From positions 21,538-85,537 of the forward strand of contig CANQWD010000011.1 in assembly GCA_947627465.1 (NCBI GenBank): a stretch of 64,000 bases of DNA. The letters are read 5' to 3'. Source of the DNA: an uncultured Clostridia bacterium (lineage in GTDB: Bacteria > Bacillota > Clostridia > Oscillospirales > Ruminococcaceae). The notes under the pieces were generated by a model. It had not been told where the DNA came from. It did no database searches and saw nothing but the letters and a program-made list of their open reading frames with translations. Below, one piece after another: positions 42,458 through 51,805 of the stretch (position 1 is the stretch's first letter; every line of letters begins with the position of its first letter). The translations under genes were made by a program, and so were the position numbers.

Positions 42458-44218
42458 TCAAACGGCTAAGCCGCCGATTTTCTCATCAATTTCTTTAAGA
42501 TAATCATCGAACATTCCAAGCTTGTCGTTCGGAATATCGTATTTTATCTTGACCGCCTTATCGAAAAGCCCCATCGCGAGAATGTCCGAGAGCATTACGC
42601 CCAGCTTCAACGCTTCTAGCGACTTATGATAAAGGTTTACTATCACTTTCATCATCAGCATTTGCTTTTCAAGCGGAACATAAGTATCGTCCTTATGATA
42701 AGCGTTCTGCTGCAAAAAGCCGACGCGCACCACTCTCGCGGTCTCTATCGCGAGTTTTTGATCGTCCGGGAGAACGTCCGCGCCGATAAGCTTTACTATC
42801 TCCATAAGCTTGGTTTCTTCCTGAAGAATATTCGATATCTCTTGACGCAAGTCCATAAAATCGGAGCTTACGTTCTCGTTAAAGTATGCGGAAAGGTCTT
42901 CGATGTACTCCGAGTAGCTTTGGTTCCAGTCAATAGCGGGATAGTGACGCGCGTAAGCAAGCGACTTATCCAAAGCCCAGAAACAGCGCACAAAACGCTT
43001 GGTGTTCTGCGTTACAGGCTCGGAGAAGTCGGAGCCTTGCGGCGATACCGCGCCGATTATCGTAACGCTGCCCTCGGTGTCGTTGAGGTTCTTGACGTAG
43101 CCCGCGCGCTCGTAGAACTCGGAAAGTCTTGACGGCAGATAAGCCGGGAAGCCCTCCTCGGCTGGCATTTCCTCCAAACGTCCCGATATCTCGCGGAGCG
43201 CCTCCGCCCAGCGCGAGGTACTGTCCGCCATTATCGCTATGTGATAGCCCATATCGCGATAATACTCCGCAAGCGTAATTCCCGTGTAAATGGAGGCTTC
43301 ACGCGCCGCCACGGGCATATTCGACGTATTGGCGATAAGTACGGTTCTGTCGGTAAGCGGACGGTTGGACTTCGGGTCGATAAGCTCCGAGAACTCCTCC
43401 AAAACCTGCGTCATTTCGTTGCCGCGCTCGCCGCAGCCAATGTATACGATGATGTCCGCGTCGCACCATTTAGCGAGCTGGTGCTGCGTCATTGTTTTTC
43501 CCGTGCCGAAGCCGCCCGGAATAGCCGCCGCGCCGCCTTTAGCTATCGGTATCAGCGTATCGATAACGCGCTGTCCCGTAATAAGCGGTCTGTTTATAGG
43601 CAAACGGTTAGCGATCGGACGCGCCTTTTTGATAGGCCATTTCTGAACCATTGTAAGCGGCATTTCCGTGCCGTCCTCGAATTTCAGCTTAATAATCGTG
43701 TCGTTAACTTGATATTGTCCGTTGTCCGCCGCGAACACAACCTCGCCCGAAACGTTCGGCGGCACCATACACTTATGCGTTATCAAAGCGGTTTCGGGAC
43801 AAGTGCAGTAAATATCGCCCGCTTTCAGCTTGTCGCCGACCTTTACGGTGACAGTCACGTCGTACTTCTTCTCGGTATCAAGCGAAAACAGCGCGTTGCC
43901 CTCGGCGACGAACGCGCCGTTGAGCTTTGTCATATCGCGCAAAGGTCTTTCAATTCCGTCGAAGATGTTCGAGATTATACCGGGGCCCAAAGTCGCGCAA
44001 ACGGGCTGACCCGTACTCTCGATAGGCTCGCCGATCTTCAGACCCGCCGTGTTTTCGTAAACCTGTATCGTCGTAAATTTATCCGTAACGCCGATAACCT
44101 CGCCGATAAGCCGCTTATTTCCGACGTACACCATTTCGAGCATTGAAAAATCCTTAGTGTCGGCGGCTTTCACAACGGGTCCGTTTATCGAATATATCGT
44201 GTTGTTCAAGATATTCAT
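42458..44218 (-). CDS. ntpA: V/A-type ATPase catalytic subunit A
   Basis: 586 residues. The P-loop is GGFGTGKT, followed by [18 protein letters not shown], and the family bulge region (~110-180) is present. Catalytic nucleotide-binding subunit. The cluster order around it is E-A-B-D on the minus strand. Confidence 0.96.
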   Translation of the reverse strand: MNILNNTIYSINGPVVKAADTKDFSMLEMVYVGNKRLIGEVIGVTDKFTTIQVYENTAGLKIGEPIESTGQPVCATLGPGIISNIFDGIERPLRDMTKLNGAFVAEGNALFSLDTEKKYDVTVTVKVGDKLKAGDIYCTCPETALITHKCMVPPNVSGEVVFAADNGQYQVNDTIIKLKFEDGTEMPLTMVQKWPIKKARPIANRLPINRPLITGQRVIDTLIPIAKGGAAAIPGGFGTGKTMTQHQLAKWCDADIIVYIGCGERGNEMTQVLEEFSELIDPKSNRPLTDRTVLIANTSNMPVAAREASIYTGITLAEYYRDMGYHIAIMADSTSRWAEALREISGRLEEMPAEEGFPAYLPSRLSEFYERAGYVKNLNDTEGSVTIIGAVSPQGSDFSEPVTQNTKRFVRCFWALDKSLAYARHYPAIDWNQSYSEYIEDLSAYFNENVSSDFMDLRQEISNILQEETKLMEIVKLIGADVLPDDQKLAIETARVVRVGFLQQNAYHKDDTYVPLEKQMLMMKVIVNLYHKSLEALKLGVMLSDILAMGLFDKAVKIKYDIPNDKLGMFDDYLKEIDEKIGGLAV

Positions 44219-44343
44219 TCCTTCCCTGTTAGAAGTTGTAGCAATTCGCGCGATTTCAACATCACCTTAACGTCAAGCGCCGCATAACCTTTGGGAAAGC
44301 CGCTTGATAATTGTACAAACATTTCGCGAATTGCTATGGGATA

Positions 44344-44928
44344 TTACAAGCGCAGTTCCTCTTTGTCCGTGAACGCGTCCTTTTCATTGCCGAGCGCGCT
44401 GTCGAGAGTGAAATCGGCGTACAAGCCCTTTGTCTCATCGAGCGCGGAAATTCCGCCGAGCAAAATAGTCCGCTCCGCGCGAACCTCGTGCTTTGTGAGA
44501 GCCTTTACCTTTTCAACGTCCTTTGCCGCCGCGAGAATTATAAAATCCCCGCCCAACTCTTTTTCCGCTTTCGCGATAGAACGCTTTAAATAGTCCTCAT
44601 ACTTTGCCGATTTCGCAAACTCCGCAAGCTCGCCGCGAATTTCCTCAAAAAACTCGTCGACCAGTTTCTTTCTGTGAGCGCGGACAGCCTTTGTGGTCTC
44701 AAACTCACAGCGCGAAAGCTCCTTTTTGAACTTCATTTCGTGAACGCTGCGCTCCGCGCGCACTTTCGCCAGTTCCTCGGCAAGAGCGCGTTCGGCTTTG
44801 GCTTTGCCCGCGGCGGAACGCTTTTCGCGTATTTCTTTCGCGTTCTTCGCTATTTCCTCGTCCGCCTGCTTATCTATTGCCGCGCGGAACATCTCCGCTT
44901 TTTCGGCGTACATCGCTTCCAAATCCAT
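44344..44928 (-). CDS. ntpE: V/A-type ATPase subunit E
   Basis: 194 residues, mostly a long charged helix (~1-110, AEKAEMFRAAIDKQADEEIA...) and a compact C-terminal domain (~110-194), the peripheral-stalk E subunit. An intergenic gap of 125 bases separates it from ntpA, where no gene is seen. Confidence 0.85.
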   Translation of the reverse strand: MDLEAMYAEKAEMFRAAIDKQADEEIAKNAKEIREKRSAAGKAKAERALAEELAKVRAERSVHEMKFKKELSRCEFETTKAVRAHRKKLVDEFFEEIRGELAEFAKSAKYEDYLKRSIAKAEKELGGDFIILAAAKDVEKVKALTKHEVRAERTILLGGISALDETKGLYADFTLDSALGNEKDAFTDKEELRL

Positions 44929-44942
44929 TCTTACCTCTCATT

Positions 44943-45251
44943 TCACAGCTTAATTCCGATGGCTTCCTCAACATAATGCGAAATGGAATTTATCACGTTG
45001 CTGTTGCCATGGCGGTCGGGTATCTCGACTATAAGCGGACGGCGGCGGTTCAGCTTTATGTCGTAAACCTTGTCGCCGCACAGCTCCACAAGCTTCTCCG
45101 TCATCAGTATTACCGCGACGTCTTTATCCTCAGCCGCCTTGTCCAGTTCTGCGATAACGTGGTCTTTACTGTGCGCCACAACGCCCTCGATACCCGCCAA
45201 TCGCATACCCATCTGGGTGTCTATGTTGTCGCTTATTACAAAGAATTTCAT
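44943..45251 (-). CDS. ntpF: V/A-type ATPase subunit F
   Basis: 102 residues (start 45251, with GGAGAAG upstream; a longer open frame starts inside ntpK). MKFFVISDNIDTQMGMRLAG and VAVILMTEKLVELC match the F subunit of the central stalk. It lies between K and E in the operon. Confidence 0.9.
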   Translation of the reverse strand: MKFFVISDNIDTQMGMRLAGIEGVVAHSKDHVIAELDKAAEDKDVAVILMTEKLVELCGDKVYDIKLNRRRPLIVEIPDRHGNSNVINSISHYVEEAIGIKL

Positions 45252-45273
45252 CTTTCTTCTCCGAGTTTGAAAA

Positions 45274-45711
45274 TCAACCGAACAGAATAAGTATGGAGAT
45301 AAGCAAGCCGTAGATCGCAACGCCCTCGCCCAATGCAACGAAGATAAGCGCTTTAGAGAACGCCTTGTCGTTTTCGCTTACTGCGCCGATAGCCGCGGGA
45401 GCCGCACCGCCTACCGCGATACCCGTTCCGATAGAGCCGAGACCGGTAGACAGAGCAGCGCCGATGTACTTAAGACCGTCGCCCACGCTCAAAGCCGTCT
45501 GAACTGCCTCCGCGCCCTCTGCAAACGCGCCCGTAAGCGGCATAAGCGTCATTACGACCAACACGCCAAAGAACGAAACCACGTTCGTCAATACGGATTT
45601 TTTTCTGTTTATGGGCTTGCCCTGCTTTATGCGTTTAAGGCATACAAAAAGCGGGATCATGATTGCCGCGACCAAAACGAGCGGCATAATGAAAAGAACT
45701 GCTGTATTCAT
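45274..45711 (-). CDS. ntpK: V/A-type ATPase membrane rotor subunit K
   Basis: 145 residues with three hydrophobic helices (~5-25, 43-65, then the paired c-ring helices ~82-112 and 120-145). The ion-binding carboxylate is Glu in LGEGVAIYGLL of the last helix. The first ring helix (LGSIGTGIAVGGAAPAAIGA) has no Gln and the Glu is followed by Gly, not Ser/Thr, so the sodium signature is absent and proton use is more likely. GGAGGAA precedes ATG. Confidence 0.9.
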   Translation of the reverse strand: MNTAVLFIMPLVLVAAIMIPLFVCLKRIKQGKPINRKKSVLTNVVSFFGVLVVMTLMPLTGAFAEGAEAVQTALSVGDGLKYIGAALSTGLGSIGTGIAVGGAAPAAIGAVSENDKAFSKALIFVALGEGVAIYGLLISILILFG

Positions 45712-45774
45712 AATAAATTCCTCCGAAATGATTTTTGTATTATCGTTTCTCCGAAAACACGGAAAGAAACGTTG

Positions 45775-47748
45775 TTATTCCGAGTCAAGCTTTATCTCAA
45801 CGGGCTTGAAGTCCGTACCGCCCGCCTCGTAGAAGCGGTTGAATATCTCGTAGAACTCCAAACGCAGAACCTGAATGCCGACCAAGAAGCCCTCGATACC
45901 CATTACAAGCAAGTTGCCGATGATGTAGCCGACGATGTTTCCGGCTCCCACGGGAACGCCCGTGCCGACTTTAGACATCATGGAAACGACGAGCATAAAG
46001 CCCGCGTGCGACAATACGAAGCCGCCTATTCTTAAGTAAGACATCGTGTTCGACAGGAAGCTTATCGCCGCCTCGAACAGCTCGATAATGTTGCTGATAA
46101 TGAAGTTGCCGACCTTGAACGGTTCTTCGGAACGCTTGTGATTTATCTTGTTGATTATCGGTTCCTTAAAGAAGATCAGCACAGCCGGAAGAACGACAAG
46201 ACAAAGAATATACGGCGTTGTCATCAGCGGTATTCCGTAAAGCAGCTGGCACACCATTCCGACCACGAGTGAAGCGTAAAGCACTATGCCGCAAACGCCG
46301 TTCACCTCAAAGACCGCCTCGCCCTTTTTGCCCGCTTTGAATTTCAGCACCATATTGAATATCATAGAGATCAGTATCAATATAATTCCTATCGCCAAAG
46401 CGAACAGCAAAACGACCGTCGCCACGCTGAAAATGTTGTCGGGGTGCTCGTCAACGCCGAGATTGCTGAACATCTTGCAAACGCCGTTCCAGATGTTTTC
46501 GCGGTGGTAAATGGGTTTGATTATCGTTTCAAGACCGAACACCGACCCGTAAATACACCCGCCCATCATTGAGAAAATACCCAGTCTTGTAATTATCGGA
46601 GCAAGTCCGTTTTTGGTAAGCTTTGTGAGAAGCAGACCCAACAAAACAAGCACAAAGCCTTGTCCCACGTCGCCGAACATCAAGCCGAACAGTATCATAT
46701 ATGTAACCGCAACATACGGCGTGGGGTCAAACGTGCTGTAACTCGGCAGTCCGTACATCTTTACGAACATCTCAAACGGACGTATGAACCAATTGTTTTT
46801 AAGTTTGACGGGTATCTTCTCCGAGGCGCCTTTCTTGTCCACGGGAATTTCCACGCACTGAACGTTAGGCGAAACCTTTTTTAACTCATTTTCAAGTTTG
46901 CCGCATTCCCTCGTGGGACAAAAGCCCGAGAACGAGAATTTCTCATCGGTTATTATTGCTTTTTTGCGAAGTTCAAAGCAATCGGATTTGTATTTCAGCT
47001 TGCATAGCACCTCGTTAAAGTCGCCTTTAAGGTCGTCGGTGAAGTAGGCAAGCTCTTTTTCAAGATTTTCTTTCTCTTTCGTTTCGCGCTCTATCGCTTC
47101 GGCGATCTTTTTATCCGCGCCCTCGGCGTTTTCCTCAAGATAATCGGGAAGCCTTGTGCGCTCGAAATTCAAAGAGGACATTACATCGTCGGCTATCTCA
47201 ATAAGATTTTTCGGCGCGAAATAAATTCCGTAGACATAATCCGCAGCTCTTTCAAACGGCATAAACACAAAGCATTTTGAAGCGTAGTAGCCAAGCTTCT
47301 GCTCGTTTTCCGCGGGAAGTCTGCCGATACGTATTTTGACGTATTTCAGCGCGAACAGGTCGTGGAACGAAACGTCCAAGCCCACCAAGTGATGTAAATA
47401 CGCGTCGGTGGTTTTGTGGTCCTCCAGCGTTTGATTTACTTTTTCGAGCTTGTCGTTTATTTCGTAATACTTCTTGCTTATATTGTCGAAATAATCGTCA
47501 AATTGCTCCGGCGTATCGAATGGGAGCGATTTGAAGTCGCAATATTCCGGTTCGATTTTGAGATTTACCGCCATATCGTGGATTTTAGAATAAATTCCCA
47601 GATACGGATTTTGTTCGTTTAAGTTACGAAGCACCGCGCCGCTTGTCGTTATCTGAAACTGATGACTGTCGCAGCACGCCATAAGCACGCTTTCGAGATC
47701 GTCTATAGAACCTTCTATCGACAACAGCGACATTTTTTCGATGCCCAT
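45775..47748 (-). CDS. ntpI: V/A-type ATPase subunit I (a subunit)
   Basis: 657 residues. A cytoplasmic N-terminal half (~1-320) with coiled coil is followed by ~8 TM helices (from ~345), containing YLRIGGFVLSHAGFM near 590. It forms the stator ion channel against the K ring. GGGGGTG precedes ATG at 47748. The preceding gap carries a palindromic repeat. Confidence 0.93.
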   Translation of the reverse strand: MGIEKMSLLSIEGSIDDLESVLMACCDSHQFQITTSGAVLRNLNEQNPYLGIYSKIHDMAVNLKIEPEYCDFKSLPFDTPEQFDDYFDNISKKYYEINDKLEKVNQTLEDHKTTDAYLHHLVGLDVSFHDLFALKYVKIRIGRLPAENEQKLGYYASKCFVFMPFERAADYVYGIYFAPKNLIEIADDVMSSLNFERTRLPDYLEENAEGADKKIAEAIERETKEKENLEKELAYFTDDLKGDFNEVLCKLKYKSDCFELRKKAIITDEKFSFSGFCPTRECGKLENELKKVSPNVQCVEIPVDKKGASEKIPVKLKNNWFIRPFEMFVKMYGLPSYSTFDPTPYVAVTYMILFGLMFGDVGQGFVLVLLGLLLTKLTKNGLAPIITRLGIFSMMGGCIYGSVFGLETIIKPIYHRENIWNGVCKMFSNLGVDEHPDNIFSVATVVLLFALAIGIILILISMIFNMVLKFKAGKKGEAVFEVNGVCGIVLYASLVVGMVCQLLYGIPLMTTPYILCLVVLPAVLIFFKEPIINKINHKRSEEPFKVGNFIISNIIELFEAAISFLSNTMSYLRIGGFVLSHAGFMLVVSMMSKVGTGVPVGAGNIVGYIIGNLLVMGIEGFLVGIQVLRLEFYEIFNRFYEAGGTDFKPVEIKLDSE

Positions 47749-47763
47749 AACAACACCCCCTCT

Positions 47764-47845
47764 TTAATAATTGATAATGTATAATTGACAATGTAGAATT
47801 TCAATGCGCGGCTCCGCTGCGGGTGGGTCGCTTTCATTGTCAATC
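47764..47845. repeat. AT-rich repeat and palindrome within the V-ATPase operon
   Basis: ATTGATAATGTATAATTGACAATG-type copies, with ATTGACAATG (near 47784) complementary to CATTGTCAAT (near 47834), enclosing a GC-rich loop (GCGGCTCCGCTGCG). In the 98-base gap between subunits C and I. Confidence 0.65.
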
Positions 47846-47846
47846 G

Positions 47847-48884
47847 TTATACAATAAGCATTTCGAGTATCGCGCCGCCGTCTATACCGTAGCGGATACC
47901 CTCGATGACTGTTTTGATATTTTTAAGCTCTGTTCCCAGAAGCTCCATAAACGCGAAATAAACCACCGCAGAACTTTGCGAAAGGTTCATCAGCTTCTTT
48001 AAACGGTCAAGGCTTATCTTGTCCGTCAAAAGCTCCACTGTCTGCGGAATATCTCCCGAATGCAGACCGTAGCCTATCTCGTCCAATGCCGCGGCGATTT
48101 TTGAAATATCGTGCTGCGCGGCAAGCTCCTCTATCACGTCGTCGGAAAGCCGCCGCTTAAACGGGATAAGAGCTTCCTTTGCGCCTTGCGCTCCCGCTCC
48201 GAAAAGCCGCGAGTATCGGTAGACCGTCACGACGTTCTTCATATCTATAACGCCGAGTATCAAGCGCTTCAAATCTTTTCTGTCCGCGCCTTTAAGCGTT
48301 TTCTCCGCTGTTTTCAGCATACTCATATAGTATTCCGTGTACATCTGCCGCTCAATTTCGCAGAAGTTCAGCACGCCCGTGTTTTCCGCTTCAATAAGCG
48401 CGGGACAAACCGTTTTTTCATACGATGTGCCGTGCAGCAGCGCCGCCGCCTCGGTGAAATTTTTCGCAAGCCCCAGCGCGGGCAAGTCCACCTGCGTGTG
48501 CTCGGTGAGGAACATCGGCAGCGCGGCGATATACTGCATTGACTCGCCGCCCGCAACGCTTTGCAAAGCCGCCAATATCTGCTCTATCTCAAGCTCCGCT
48601 ACGATATACTTAAAAAAGCCGCGGCTTTCGGTATGGTCGAACGTATGAAACCGCTCGAATATATCGAAAACCGATCTTCTGATTATCGCCTCAAGCTGAC
48701 CGCGGTGAACCGTTTGCGGATTCACCGAAGCCAACGCCTTTCCGTAACGCTCGGTTTGCTTTAAATACGCGCACACGTCCGCGACGCTTTCCTTTGCGGC
48801 AAGCTGCGTGTAATCCTCGGCGGTGAGAGCGTGTCCGCAGACAGCCCTTGCTTTCGCGATAACGGCGTTTTGTGCAAACGACAT
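47847..48884 (-). CDS. ntpC: V/A-type ATPase subunit C
   Basis: 345 residues of the C (d-type) subunit, all-helical (VIAKARAVCGHALTAEDY, KESVADVCAYLKQTERY), which couples the central stalk to the membrane ring. GGAGGG precedes ATG; it starts one base after the H-type subunit stop. Confidence 0.9.
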   Translation of the reverse strand: MSFAQNAVIAKARAVCGHALTAEDYTQLAAKESVADVCAYLKQTERYGKALASVNPQTVHRGQLEAIIRRSVFDIFERFHTFDHTESRGFFKYIVAELEIEQILAALQSVAGGESMQYIAALPMFLTEHTQVDLPALGLAKNFTEAAALLHGTSYEKTVCPALIEAENTGVLNFCEIERQMYTEYYMSMLKTAEKTLKGADRKDLKRLILGVIDMKNVVTVYRYSRLFGAGAQGAKEALIPFKRRLSDDVIEELAAQHDISKIAAALDEIGYGLHSGDIPQTVELLTDKISLDRLKKLMNLSQSSAVVYFAFMELLGTELKNIKTVIEGIRYGIDGGAILEMLIV

Positions 48885-48885
48885 A

Positions 48886-49194
48886 TTATCCCTCCGTTAT
48901 GCGCTTTATTATTTCCGACTTCCACTCGGCTTTTTTCGCCGAGAATTTCTCATCGAGCTTTCCGCATTCGTCGGCAAGCGTTTTATCCGCTTTAGAGAGC
49001 TTTTCGTTGAGTTTTTTCGTCTGCTCCCCGCAGTACTTTTCGACCTTTTCGCGCTCAGCCGAGACAGCCGCCTCGCGCTCTTTTGCGGAGCCGCTGCCCG
49101 ACTCGTCCGAAAGTCTGCGCTCCTCGGCGATCGCCGCTTCCACGCGGGCAGCCGCGGCTTTATCCATATCTATGATCTGTTGGAGAATTTCCAT
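48886..49194 (-). CDS. V/A-type ATPase subunit H (peripheral stalk)
   Basis: 102 residues, almost entirely a charged coiled coil (Glu/Lys/Ala/Asp-rich) from residue 10 to the end. It is first in the operon, at the usual place of subunit H/G, the peripheral-stalk partner of E. GGGAGGA precedes ATG. The assignment rests on position and coiled-coil character; sequence alone is not distinctive. Confidence 0.72.
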   Translation of the reverse strand: MEILQQIIDMDKAAAARVEAAIAEERRLSDESGSGSAKEREAAVSAEREKVEKYCGEQTKKLNEKLSKADKTLADECGKLDEKFSAKKAEWKSEIIKRITEG

Positions 49195-49241
49195 ATTATT
49201 CCTCCCTTACAATACTATTGTAACATAAATACCACCTTATT

Positions 49242-49270
49242 ATAATATAACTTTTTGTCCAATTCGTCAA
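49242..49270 (-). promoter_or_regulatory. Promoter of the V/A-ATPase operon
   Basis: On the minus strand, TTGACG (49265-49270) and TATTAT (49242-49247), 17 bases apart, about 50 bases upstream of the first gene. Confidence 0.7.
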
Positions 49271-49320
49271 CCGTGAAATTTACCAAAAAAACTTGTTTGA
49301 TTTAGTTATATTTTACAAAC

Positions 49321-49365
49321 ACACAAAACTCCCCGACTTTCCGCACCGTTGGGGAGTTTTTGTGT
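49321..49365. terminator. Bidirectional terminator
   Basis: ACACAAAACTCCCC pairs with GGGGAGTTTTTGTGT, with a T-run on the plus strand and another on the minus strand. Between yebC and the V/A-ATPase operon. Confidence 0.75.
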
Positions 49366-49509
49366 ATTATCTTTTAAAACTTTGCTCTTCCTCATCCGTT
49401 TATCAAGCCGCATATTCGTATGCCACGCATTCCACATGCCACATGCCACATTTCACACGCCACACATTTCGCGGTTCCGCGCGAAGCGCGGAATTGCGGA
49501 CTTTAGTCC

Positions 49510-49721
49510 GCAAAGAGAAATGTGTGAGGGGGATTGACTGCCGTAGGCAGTCAATCCTCCGCGCAAAGAGAAATGTGTGAGGGGGATTGACTGCCGTAGG
49601 CAGTCAATCCTCCGCGCAAAGAGAAATGTGTGAGGAGGATTGGATGTCGTAGGCAGTCAATCCTCCGCGCAAAGAAAAATGTGTAAGGGGGATTGGCTGG
49701 CTTATGGCAGTCAGTCCTCCG
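49510..49721. repeat. 53-bp tandem repeats overlapping the yebC 3' end
   Basis: Four units of exactly 53 bp (starts 49510, 49563, 49616, 49669). Each holds a hairpin, GGATTGACTGCC-GTA-GGCAGTCAATCC. The last unit is diverged and contains the stop and last three codons of yebC. No spacers, so not CRISPR. Confidence 0.9.
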
Positions 49722-50445
49722 CCCAGTTGTGCCAAACGTTCTGAACATCGTCGTTGTCGTCCATAGTTTCAAGCATCGCGCCCATTTTCTTTATCTGGTC
49801 TTCGTCGGTCAAGGTCGTGTAAGTACTCGGCACCTGCGCCGCCTCTGCGGAAATGACCTCATAGCCGCGCTTTTGAAGCTCCGCGGCTACGTTCTGAACC
49901 TCGTTCGGGTCGGTAGAGATCTCCACAACGTCGTCCTCGAACGAAAAATCGTCCGCGCCGCTCTCGAGGATATCCTCCATCGCCTTGTCCTCGTCGATGT
50001 CGCCGTCCTCGTTATTCAGCACGACAATGCCTTTCAGCGAGAACATAAAACTTACGCAGCCCGAATTGCCGAGGTTTCCGCCGAACTTATCGAAATAATG
50101 ACGTATCTCGCCCGCCGTGCGGTTTCTGTTATCGGTGAGGCACTCGACGATGACCGCCACTCCGCCGGGACCGTAGCCCTCGTAAACGCAGTTTTCGTAG
50201 TCGTTCTTCTCCGAACCGCCCGCCGCTTTTTTAAGCAAGCGGTCTATGTTGTCGTTGGGGATATTGTTAGACTTTGCTTTTTGAACCAACGTCGCAAGAC
50301 GCGAGTTATTCTCGGGATCCGCCGAACCCGTTTCCTTAATGCAAACAAGTATCTCGCGGCTTATTTTCGTGAAAACCTTAGCGCGCGCGCCGTCTTTTTC
50401 ACCCTTTTTACGTTTGATCGTGCTCCATTTTGAATGTCCTGACAT
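49711..50445 (-). CDS. yebC: YebC/TACO1-family protein
   Basis: 244 residues, full length: SGHSKWSTIKRKKGEKDGAR at the start, then NIPNDNIDRLLKKA, YEGYGPGGVA and GCVSFMF. YebC proteins act in translation of difficult stretches such as polyprolines or as regulators. AGGAG precedes ATG. The stop codon lies inside a tandem repeat unit. Confidence 0.95.
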   Translation of the reverse strand: MSGHSKWSTIKRKKGEKDGARAKVFTKISREILVCIKETGSADPENNSRLATLVQKAKSNNIPNDNIDRLLKKAAGGSEKNDYENCVYEGYGPGGVAVIVECLTDNRNRTAGEIRHYFDKFGGNLGNSGCVSFMFSLKGIVVLNNEDGDIDEDKAMEDILESGADDFSFEDDVVEISTDPNEVQNVAAELQKRGYEVISAEAAQVPSTYTTLTDEDQIKKMGAMLETMDDNDDVQNVWHNWAED

Positions 50446-50487
50446 AAATACTCCTCTCTTGTATTCCCAAGTTTTGAGAATACGTGA

Positions 50488-51384
50488 TCACACTAAATTT
50501 GTAAATCCTTCGCCGAAAACCTCTCCCGCGCTCGTCGTGATAACGAACGCTTTGGGGTCTATCTCGCGTACTATTCTTTTTACCTTGCTGTAAGCCGTGC
50601 GGTGAACCGCCGTCGCGATAACCTGACGTTCCTCGCCGCTGTAAGCGCCCTCCGCTTTAAAAAGCGTCACGCCGCGTTTTTGCTCCAACAGTCTTTGCGC
50701 TATCTTCTTTGAATGTTTTGAGAAGATAAACAGAAAGTGGCTTTCCTGGGTGCCGTAGACCAAAAAATCGATAAACTTCGACTGCACAAAAATCGCCACC
50801 ACCGCAAACAGCACCACGTTGATGTCCTTGTAAACCAAAGCTCCGAAACCGACCACCAAAATATCCAGAACGGCGGTTATCGTGCCGAGCTTCAAATCGG
50901 AGTTGAACTTCTGAATTATCTTGATGATAATATCCGTGCCGCCCGACGTGCTCTCACGCTGATAGTTCACGCCAAGCCCGACGCCCATAAGCGCGCCGCC
51001 GAAAAGCGCCGCCATAATGCCGTTGCCGCCCTCGGCGCTGTAAATCGGAACAAACTGCCCGAATAAATCGGTAAACACGGTTATCGCCGCGACGGATATC
51101 ACGGTCTTTATCATTGTGGACTTGTTGAGAAAAACAAATCCCAATATCATCAGCGGAACGTTAAACACGAAAATAAGCGTGCCCACCTTTACGGGGACGA
51201 TTGAGGACAAAACGACCGCGATACCCGTAACGCCGCCCGGCGCGATATTGTTCGGCGAAATGAAGCAGTGCACTCCCAAAGAATACGCCGCGCTTGCCGC
51301 CACTGTTATCAGTATGTCAAAAATCCACCGCAGAACAGTCCGCCGCTTCATTCGCGCGGACATCAATCGCTTTTCTCTTTTCAT
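50488..51384 (-). CDS. yitT: YitT-family membrane protein
   Basis: 298 residues: about five TM helices (~15-190, VHCFISPNNIAPGGVTGIAV and GVNYQRESTSGGTDIII) followed by a C-terminal DUF2179 domain (~225-298, FIFSKHSKKIAQRLLE...). Function unknown; some homologues export small molecules. The start at 51384 has AAGG close by; downstream ATGs lack better sites. It begins three bases after mrnC. Confidence 0.88.
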   Translation of the reverse strand: MKREKRLMSARMKRRTVLRWIFDILITVAASAAYSLGVHCFISPNNIAPGGVTGIAVVLSSIVPVKVGTLIFVFNVPLMILGFVFLNKSTMIKTVISVAAITVFTDLFGQFVPIYSAEGGNGIMAALFGGALMGVGLGVNYQRESTSGGTDIIIKIIQKFNSDLKLGTITAVLDILVVGFGALVYKDINVVLFAVVAIFVQSKFIDFLVYGTQESHFLFIFSKHSKKIAQRLLEQKRGVTLFKAEGAYSGEERQVIATAVHRTAYSKVKRIVREIDPKAFVITTSAGEVFGEGFTNLV

Positions 51385-51387
51385 ACC

Positions 51388-51804
51388 TTAGTTATCACTT
51401 TCAATAGGGAGCGCTTCGCATATCGCGCCGAAAAGCTCCTCGATACGCTCCGTCTGACCCGTTAAACTTAAATATCCGAACAGCGCCTCGAGAGCCGTCG
51501 CCCTTCTGTATTCGGAGGGTTTTGCGCTTTTCGGCACGGAAATGCCGCCCGCGTTTCGTCCGCGCCGCAGAATATCCGCTTCTTGTTCCGTAAGCATAGG
51601 CTCGATAACGGATACCGCCTTGCTCTGATAGCTTGCGCGGACGCGTTCCACCGCCATATCATGCAGCTTTCCCGCACTTGTTTGATGATTTACCACCACG
51701 CGGTTTCGCACAAGCACTTCGTACACCGCGTCGCCGTAAAACGCCAGAACGTTCGGACTGTAGCCGCGCGCCTCGCTTTCCGTCAAAGTTTTCGTTAATG
51801 TCAA
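51388..51804 (-). CDS. mrnC: Mini-ribonuclease III
   Basis: 138 residues with the RNase III half-domain: LAFYGDAVYEVLVR (catalytic Asp and Glu) and ILRRGRNA. There is no double-stranded RNA-binding domain. MrnC matures 23S rRNA ends in Firmicutes. It sits one base from the methyltransferase-like gene upstream. Confidence 0.92.
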   Translation of the reverse strand: MTLTKTLTESEARGYSPNVLAFYGDAVYEVLVRNRVVVNHQTSAGKLHDMAVERVRASYQSKAVSVIEPMLTEQEADILRRGRNAGGISVPKSAKPSEYRRATALEALFGYLSLTGQTERIEELFGAICEALPIESDN

Positions 51805-51805
51805 T

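Noticed and set aside
43241..44146. A 301-codon open frame opposite V/A-ATPase subunit A
   Set aside because: Antisense to a highly conserved gene, no family match and no ribosome binding site.
49510..49721. CRISPR array
   Set aside because: The units are contiguous 53-bp copies with no unique spacers, and there are no cas genes.
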